From Streptomyces geranii (GTDB lineage Bacteria; Actinomycetota; Actinomycetes; Streptomycetales; Streptomycetaceae): DNA of 64,000 nucleotides. A program made the position numbers and the translations under genes. The notes beneath the pieces are model-generated. The model saw only the letters and a list, made by a program, of their open reading frames with translations, was not told where the DNA came from and made no database searches. The first letter of the stretch is position 1, and each line of letters starts with the position of its first letter. This document shows, in pieces, positions 59,001 through 64,000 of the stretch. The stretch spans positions 62,001 through 126,000 of the forward strand of contig NZ_PJME01000007.1 of the NCBI RefSeq assembly GCF_002954775.1, in the 5' to 3' direction.

Positions 59001-59728
59001 GTCGGATCGGCGAGCAGCCACGCGGGTGCGGCGGCGCCGGGCTCGAGTCGGGTGTCCCACCCGAAGAACGGGGCGCCGCGGGTGAAGCGGTCGTGGGCCG
59101 CCGACACGCCATCGGTGAGTGCGTTGACGAGGCCCTGCTTGGCGAGCAGGTCGGTTCCGGTGGCGGTGGTGCCGTCACCGGGCAGGCCGACGATCTCGAT
59201 CGGCTGCCAGGCCTTGTCGTCGGCGACCGAGCTGTCGAGGGCGAACACCCCGTTCACGGTGGTGCCAGTGGGCAGCACCACGACGTGTATCTCGGGACCG
59301 GCCAGGCGCACGGACGTGGCCCCGGGGGCGACCGGTTCGATGGCGACGATCGGTGCGGCCAGCGGCATGCCGCTGATGCCGAGCGCGCTGCCGCCCGGGC
59401 CACCGCTGACGTCGACGAGCACCTCGGGGTAGGCCGCGTCGAGGACCAGCGCCGGGACGCTCCCGAACAGGAACGGGGTGAAGCTGATGGCAGCTGGGGC
59501 CGTGCCGCCGCCCTTGCGGACCCGCGCCCAGATCGTGAACGGCGTCCGCGGGTAACCGAGGGCGGGGTCGAAGAACCAGCGCAGCTGCAGCACCCGCGGG
59601 CTCTGCAGGCCTCGTTGCTTGGCGAGCTCCTCAGCGGCCACCTGCTGGGCCTGGGCGGCCCCGATGGCGGCCCAGTCGGTGACGGCGCCGATGACCATGA
59701 AGGCGTGTGGGTCGACGCGTCGGGCCAT
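56063..59728 (-). CDS. Giant Ig/Fn3-like repeat protein, middle gene of the operon
   Basis: Protein of 1221 residues without a recognised enzyme domain. After a short start (MARRVDPHAFMVIGAVTDWAAIGAAQAQQV, helical, not a signal peptide) it is mainly beta-sandwich repeats with fibronectin-III-like features (PVWTPMAGSVGYRVYTAAESTFRAL, DIHLFVVLGVSAGGVESDWP, FGRWSRWGNASCD). About five to six Fn3/Ig-like modules can be counted between residues 350 and 1100. Its start is two bases after the previous stop with GAAGAGGTG upstream; its stop overlaps the next start. It may be a rigid spacer or adhesion protein. Confidence 0.65.
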   Translation of the reverse strand: MARRVDPHAFMVIGAVTDWAAIGAAQAQQVAAEELAKQRGLQSPRVLQLRWFFDPALGYPRTPFTIWARVRKGGGTAPAAISFTPFLFGSVPALVLDAAYPEVLVDVSGGPGGSALGISGMPLAAPIVAIEPVAPGATSVRLAGPEIHVVVLPTGTTVNGVFALDSSVADDKAWQPIEIVGLPGDGTTATGTDLLAKQGLVNALTDGVSAAHDRFTRGAPFFGWDTRLEPGAAAPAWLLADPTAMIKLFQSEMLADFIDMVDNAAAADQQLRTYVRTLATPTGQTAQATFNPLRLLVIGATTDPLNSLVTGFGTAYDASFLGERAVGVTTHVETKLATNISPQVDFMVTATFVDTLGKDVERAALLLGGVSTSLSPATPAAVAAVNQGVQSPDALDGPFRPVVTVSWDATPTMLPFHLGSQALARRGVAPPSGSSALMDRRPGDVALQPIGASVSTTNPQRRTLSDASYAIDGTIATNTVRYAVATQDIFGRWSRWGNASCDAAEPSPGRATLLGPRLDTTPAPGPCPATLTVDVSWDWANRSPQTVDVVSRRYGQVWQQDPPADLSVPVMPGAFRTSSSGMLASITFAPDGSIAAVASGAGLTATLQHLSPDSTEIVVAPVTLRAPRRYRLTVTGFDLDFDVNGTWGLALWARGTEHVAPFRIGPWTSTPSVTSASDPRPPMIQSTYEAVRLASLRDAEGAHHAEPVWTPMAGSVGYRVYTAAESTFRALTGMSVAAGGMTLTQRLAALRATFQANPARRPFTRVSAETVTGTSMQVSLPRGTKDIHLFVVLGVSAGGVESDWPVATDAQCGKRFLAFAAPQTVAPGPPTLEVALAGNGQDTAFAAQVRVKTVAGARVSKVDLHRVRVADAAVSVDTMGPPVATISGSGGGFTVAATPAGDPDERTDDGREQPIGTITGLDTVTGSWKPVFYRAVAWGTDDADRGQYGVRSQASVVRQVVVPPSIPPDLSGLGFVLPVAGSANARVDFTTAAPVAPTTLGPHVLEAEVVATDAAGVSRTVDLVVARAGLDEFDTAEPGAGLSGLWRDPTAGGVTPLHLLVRRSDPAATLRVRVRLTDPLGRITERTIDIPVVPPVQSPDITNPTLTTVTGGTILAFTTSVPNTAPGVGPYRVEVTLRPTTGRVARRAENLGDIPVAQANEDIFAVATEAIPVRRTRRFLGGTSIAVGVRRAGTVTVSVVAPDGPTVSVNRRITGRVVRFP

Positions 59729-59730
59729 CG

Positions 59731-62700
59731 CTACACCTCTTCCCAGGGAGCATGGTCGAGCGTGACATCGACGAGGCTGTAGGCGTGCTCGCCGTCGTCG
59801 AGGAACGGCAGGTCGGGCATCGCCGACGAGACCAGATCGACGGTGACGTGCCGGCCGCGCGAGTCCGGGGCGAGGACCACGAACACCCGCTGGTCGCCCG
59901 GGGCGTACACGACGCCCGCCACCGCTCCCGGGTCGCCGCCGCCGCGCACGGTCAGCCACTCGCGTGGTTCGAGGATCCACCGCTGCGGGGCGTCGGTCAC
60001 GGTCGTGTCGGTGATCTCGTGCGGGTAGTTGCGCGAGCGCGACAGCGGCTCGGTGGCGTCGATCATGATCGCCGCCGGCTGCGGGTCGGCAGTGCCGTCC
60101 TGCTGCCAGAACACGACGACCTGCGGGTGGTCCGGCACGCCGAGCGGCTCGATCTGGAAGCCGGCCAGGAAGGAGTCGACAGCGCTGCCCGCCGGGTGCG
60201 ATCCCAGGGTCGACAGCATCGTGGTGAACGTGGCGACCGGGCACGCCCGGGCCGAGCGCAGCACGCTCGACACCGACCAGGCGAAGCCCTCGATGGTGCC
60301 GAAGCCGCCGGTGGTGAAGTGGCGACGGAACACCCGCGGACCCCGGGTCGACTCGGCGGCGCCCTGATCCACGAGCTCGACGTCGAAGAGATACTCCATG
60401 AACGGGTGCAGCGGGACGTCGAACTGCACCTCGCTGTGCTGGACGCGCGTGAAGTCGATGTCGATGCAGGCCAGTTCGCCCCGACCGACGGCCTCGGTGA
60501 GCGCCTTGTCCCAGGGTGACAGTAGCGTCGCCTCGATCGGGGTGAGTGTCGTCGCGTTGATCGGCATCGGGTGCGGCGTCGTGGCGGTGCTCTCGGGGTG
60601 CTGGCCGTTCGCGGCCTCCAGGCGCAGGCGGAGTTCCTTGCCGTAGGACCCGAAGAAGCGGTCGACGTCGTGGGTGTTGAAGACGAGACGCAGCTTTTCG
60701 CGGCCGAACCAGCCCTTCTCATTGTCGTCGGGCATCGTCAGCATCGTCCACGGGTCGAGGCGCACCGGCACCGCATCGGGCGTGTCGGTGTAGATGAGCC
60801 GGGTGGTGTCCGCCGGATCGGCGGCGATGGTGTCGGTGCGGAACCAGAAGGTCTGGCTCGCCGGGTGCGCGGCATCGCCGAGCGTCTCCGCGTCGCTCTT
60901 GCGGGTGGCGAAGTACTCAACCACGACGCGGTAGCGCGAGTCGGGCTCGAGGAGGGCGTGGTCGCTGCTCGCCGGACCGACGGCGTTGGTGACGGTGTCG
61001 TGGTCCTTGTCGATCCCGTGCTGGTCCCAGTCATTTCGGGCGACCTCGGCCGCCGACACCAGGCCGATCGCGGCGACGAGGTACCGCGCCGAGACACCGC
61101 CCTTGCCCGGCTCGACGTGGGTGGCGGGTCCGGGGGTGACGCCAGGCTGCCCGGCCGAAGCGGGCGTCGTCAGGCCGATCTCGACGATCGCTCCGGGGTT
61201 CTTCACCGATGGCACCTTGACGTAGGCCGGCAGCGTCGGAGTGGTGTTCGCCCACTGCACCAGGTCCTCGACGCTGCCCGCCCAGGGCCCCGCGGGATCG
61301 ACCCAGTCCGGGGGCAGCGCCTTGCCGCTCGCCAGAAGGTCGCTGCTGGTGACCACTACCCGACCGGTCTCGGCCCCGGCGCCGTCCAGCACCCGCACGA
61401 CCAGCGTCTTGGACGCGGCGACCGCTCGGGGCACGAACAGCAGCAGGCCGAGCGAGTTGTAGGCACCGGTGTGTAGCTGTACGACATCGAAGAGGTCGCG
61501 CTGCTCGTCCTTGATGCCGGCGCCCGCCAGCGTGCGCCGCGTCGCCTTGTCGGCGAAGTTGGTCGCCAGACCGTTGTCGAGCATCGGGGCCTGGAGCGCC
61601 TTCACCGGGCACAGACCGCCCTGGGCCGCCGCCGGCAGCACCGTGGGGACGACCGTGCGGTCGAGCGACTGCAGGCCCAGGTGCCAGAGCGGCGAGGGCA
61701 CGGCCGCGCCCAGCGCCGTCTGCTGCAGCAGGTGGTCGAACGTCGCCGCCGCGGCGGGTCCCTCGACGAGCGCATCGATGCCCGTCGCCGCCAGCTCGGT
61801 CTTGGCCACGAAGCGGGGTGAGCGGGGCACATCGGGCGGGACGTGGGCAAGCGTCGTGCCGAGCACAACGTTGATGTCGGGACCACCTGGGTGGACGTCG
61901 CCACGGTCGCACCTCACCGTCGAGCCGATCACGATGGCCGGGATCACTCCGCGGAGCGCATCGAGCTGCGCGTCCCCGGTGCGCCACCGCTCACCGACAT
62001 GCAACGACGTGCCCGGCGGCGTGCTGCGCTGCGTGCGGGGTGGATCGGGCCAGGCGACGCCCTCGAGATCCCACCCGGCGGCAGATGGTCCGAACGGCTC
62101 CAGCAGAAACGTCCACAGCACCTCGGCCGGCGGCGCCGCGGGAGTGCACACGCTGCCCCAGCGGTCGGTGATCGTCGCGGTCAGCTTCTCCGTGTACTCG
62201 ATCGCCTTCGTGGCCGGAGTCGCCTGCCAGGTCAGCAGGGCGAGCTGGGCCGCCGGGTTGGCCTTCGTCGACGGGTTGATCGTCCACCACACCACCGGTG
62301 CCGCGCCGGTGCCCGAGCCTCCCGCGAGCACCGGCGAGTCGAGCTGGCCGTTGCCCTTCACCCGTTCGAGGCGGATGCCGGTGATCTCGTAGTGGTACCG
62401 ATCGCCGGAGCGCTCGGCGAAGCCGTCGACACCCACGCCGGGTGCCGTCTCGAGCGGCGTGCCGAGCCCGCCCACCGTCACGTCGGCCGAGGCGACCGGT
62501 GGCACGAGCATCGAGATCACCGGGATGGCGTCGATCGGCACCACCGGCATGTCGCCGTCGGCCGGCAGGCCACCGGTCTGCTCGGGCGCCTGGCCCAGGC
62601 TGGTGTCGACGCCACGATCCACGGCCGAGCCCTGCGCCAGCGCGGGCGAGCGCGACTGTAACGAGACCTTCTCGACCAGCGGCGGGTACGGCGCGACCGG

Positions 62701-64000
62701 GTCGGGGCTGCTGATGGTGATGTCGACGCATCCCGACACTGAGAAGAAGAAGAAAGTGACGTGACCGCAGGCCTGGCCGTGGACCGACACGTTCAGGTCG
62801 TCGCCGGCATCGTTCTCGGCCACGATGACGGTGAGCGAGGCGTCGGCGCCGACGGACACGATCCACAGGCGCAGCTCGCCGGCGACGTAGATGTTGCCGG
62901 CGATCGTGAACGGCTTGAAGCCGAGCTCGGCGTCCATCCCGCCGCCGACCTTGATGTAGAGGCCGGCGTCGACGTCGCCCCACGTGAACGATGCCGCGGC
63001 ACCGAACGCGATCGCGAATCCGGTGAGCGCCGGCAGCGTGGCGTGGCCGTTGTCGAACTGGTTGAGCCCGTCGCCGCGGAACATCAGGTAGCCCGTGCCC
63101 TTGACGATGCCGAGCACGTCGATCTCGACCGACGGGCCGCCGTAGTCCTTGCGGGCACCCAGGTAGATGTGCCAGTCCTGGGCGTCGGCGCCGAAGGGGA
63201 ACACCGCCTCGACCGGGATGACAATCTTGACGAGGCTCTGGACCTCCCACGTGACGAGGATCCCGATGAGGAAGTACTCCGGCGTGATCTCGATCACCGC
63301 GAGGATGCCCACCGTCATCCCCAGCTCGCCGACGCTGGGCGGCGGCGACACGATGCGGGCGTTCATCATGATCAGCACGCGCGGCCCGGGCAGCTCGAGC
63401 AGGAACGTGCCGTCCAGGTTGATCAGGTAGCCGCCCTCCATCGTGCCGATGAGGATCCCGACACCGAAGGCCCAGTGGTCGATCTTCGGCTTCCACAGGA
63501 TCAGGCCGGTACCAGGGCCGGATAGGTCAGGGCCCCGCAGCAGGTGGGGCTGGCCGCCGGCCGCCTTCAGCCAGGCCAGCGCCGGCACGCCGGTGTTGGC
63601 GCCGATCTCGGCGTTGCGCTCGTAGTGCATGCCGAAGATGCCGCGGAAGCCGAAGATGCCGAGGCCGGTGCTACCGAGCGGGATGCCGGCCGGGAGCACG
63701 ACGCTGAGCCCGACGTAGACGCCGGTCGTCTGACGGCCGGTCGCGGCTTCGGTGATCGTCGCCACCTCGACCGCGGCGCAGACGCGGACGCTCACCGGGC
63801 GGATGGTCAAGTCGAGCTGACCGCCGATGGTGCCGATCGTGTTGCTATCCGAGTCGACCTCGTTGCCGATGCGCATGTAGCCCGCGCCGGCGATCACGCC
63901 GGGGATGTCGATGCGGGCGGCGAGAGCGGTGAGCTCGGGCAGGCGCGTCGGGTCGTCGAGGTAGGCGCGCACGCTGGCCTGGTCGATGCAGACCACCCCG
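59731..64000 (-). CDS. Giant DUF6603-like beta-rich protein, N-terminus beyond the window
   Basis: At least 1423 residues, open to the right edge; the first visible start-like codon at 63996 is probably internal. The visible N-terminal 430 residues have repeating amphipathic beta strands and GIFGFRGIFGMHYERN, GILVTWEVQSLVKIVIPVEAVFPFG, IYLGARKDYGGPSVEI and GYLMFRGDGLNQFDNGH, resembling the DUF6603 type of very long actinobacterial proteins. The remainder is Ig-like beta domains with DYDWD-type edges (about 560-1410). A cysteine pair, GQACGHVTFFFFSVSGCVD, is notable. The product is probably the main structural protein of the operon; homology is from pattern and should be tested by profile search. 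Confidence 0.6.
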   Translation of the reverse strand, partial: GVVCIDQASVRAYLDDPTRLPELTALAARIDIPGVIAGAGYMRIGNEVDSDSNTIGTIGGQLDLTIRPVSVRVCAAVEVATITEAATGRQTTGVYVGLSVVLPAGIPLGSTGLGIFGFRGIFGMHYERNAEIGANTGVPALAWLKAAGGQPHLLRGPDLSGPGTGLILWKPKIDHWAFGVGILIGTMEGGYLINLDGTFLLELPGPRVLIMMNARIVSPPPSVGELGMTVGILAVIEITPEYFLIGILVTWEVQSLVKIVIPVEAVFPFGADAQDWHIYLGARKDYGGPSVEIDVLGIVKGTGYLMFRGDGLNQFDNGHATLPALTGFAIAFGAAASFTWGDVDAGLYIKVGGGMDAELGFKPFTIAGNIYVAGELRLWIVSVGADASLTVIVAENDAGDDLNVSVHGQACGHVTFFFFSVSGCVDITISSPDPVAPYPPLVEKVSLQSRSPALAQGSAVDRGVDTSLGQAPEQTGGLPADGDMPVVPIDAIPVISMLVPPVASADVTVGGLGTPLETAPGVGVDGFAERSGDRYHYEITGIRLERVKGNGQLDSPVLAGGSGTGAAPVVWWTINPSTKANPAAQLALLTWQATPATKAIEYTEKLTATITDRWGSVCTPAAPPAEVLWTFLLEPFGPSAAGWDLEGVAWPDPPRTQRSTPPGTSLHVGERWRTGDAQLDALRGVIPAIVIGSTVRCDRGDVHPGGPDINVVLGTTLAHVPPDVPRSPRFVAKTELAATGIDALVEGPAAAATFDHLLQQTALGAAVPSPLWHLGLQSLDRTVVPTVLPAAAQGGLCPVKALQAPMLDNGLATNFADKATRRTLAGAGIKDEQRDLFDVVQLHTGAYNSLGLLLFVPRAVAASKTLVVRVLDGAGAETGRVVVTSSDLLASGKALPPDWVDPAGPWAGSVEDLVQWANTTPTLPAYVKVPSVKNPGAIVEIGLTTPASAGQPGVTPGPATHVEPGKGGVSARYLVAAIGLVSAAEVARNDWDQHGIDKDHDTVTNAVGPASSDHALLEPDSRYRVVVEYFATRKSDAETLGDAAHPASQTFWFRTDTIAADPADTTRLIYTDTPDAVPVRLDPWTMLTMPDDNEKGWFGREKLRLVFNTHDVDRFFGSYGKELRLRLEAANGQHPESTATTPHPMPINATTLTPIEATLLSPWDKALTEAVGRGELACIDIDFTRVQHSEVQFDVPLHPFMEYLFDVELVDQGAAESTRGPRVFRRHFTTGGFGTIEGFAWSVSSVLRSARACPVATFTTMLSTLGSHPAGSAVDSFLAGFQIEPLGVPDHPQVVVFWQQDGTADPQPAAIMIDATEPLSRSRNYPHEITDTTVTDAPQRWILEPREWLTVRGGGDPGAVAGVVYAPGDQRVFVVLAPDSRGRHVTVDLVSSAMPDLPFLDDGEHAYSLVDVTLDHAPWEEV

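Noticed and set aside
46215..64000. The island as an ordinary prophage
   Set aside because: No capsid, terminase, portal, lysis or integrase gene is recognisable in the visible part.

Overview
The window is high-GC actinobacterial DNA and almost certainly comes from a Streptomyces chromosome. The evidence is the strong G/C third-position bias, GTG starts, translationally coupled ATGA/GTGA overlaps, leaderless promoters with TAnnnT -10 boxes, a SARP regulator, large ATP-binding LuxR regulators, secreted protease, chitosanase and ribonuclease genes, and the Streptomyces 'GGGGCGCGGGGAACTGCGCGA'-type dispersed repeat. No tRNA, rRNA, CRISPR array, transposase or integrase gene was recognised.

Positions 1-14.3 kb are a miscellaneous accessory stretch: a SARP regulator cut by the left edge, an MGT-type glycosyltransferase, CorA, an AlkZ-like DNA glycosylase with damage-response-like promoter signals, a secreted trypsin, two LuxR-type regulators, two coupled acyl-CoA synthetases, and an acetyltransferase whose frame carries an inserted dispersed repeat.

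Positions 14.3-25.2 kb and 39-45.6 kb form a split purine/allantoin-glyoxylate regulon. Uric acid is handled by uricase, 5-hydroxyisourate hydrolase and OHCU decarboxylase, beside an 8-oxoguanine deaminase. Allantoin is opened by allantoinase (allB) and allantoicase (alc). The resulting glyoxylate is used by glyoxylate carboligase (gcl), hydroxypyruvate isomerase (hyi), tartronate semialdehyde reductase (glxR) and malate synthase (aceB). An IclR regulator next to allB is the likely AllR. I find a 15-bp operator, TTCYgnTnngTGGAA, in every glyoxylate/allantoin promoter, usually as a pair with centres exactly 21 bp apart. A second palindrome, TCAACA-N3-YRTTGA, occurs at the uricase, aceB and allB promoters.

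Between these two blocks (25.2-39 kb) lie a GH46 chitosanase, a small HAD-like protein, an alanine-type aminotransferase divergent from an HxlR regulator, a VWA/membrane protein pair, two divergent IucA/IucC siderophore synthetases, a Ser/Thr kinase with a TolB-like propeller, a HipA-like kinase and a SelW-like protein.

From about 46.2 kb to the right edge the window enters what looks like an integrated island. A secreted guanyl-specific ribonuclease gene is cut off in mid-domain. About 560 bp without a gene follow, then giant multidomain genes. On the plus strand there is a 1589-residue collagen-like/IPT/SGNH-hydrolase/GH1 fusion and a membrane pentapeptide-repeat protein. On the minus strand there is a tightly coupled operon of three giant proteins (at least 1423, 1221 and 1059 residues, the last with a degenerate phospholipase-D-like domain). 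None of the four giant proteins whose start is visible or inferable shows a signal peptide. This block is the best candidate for an undescribed system.
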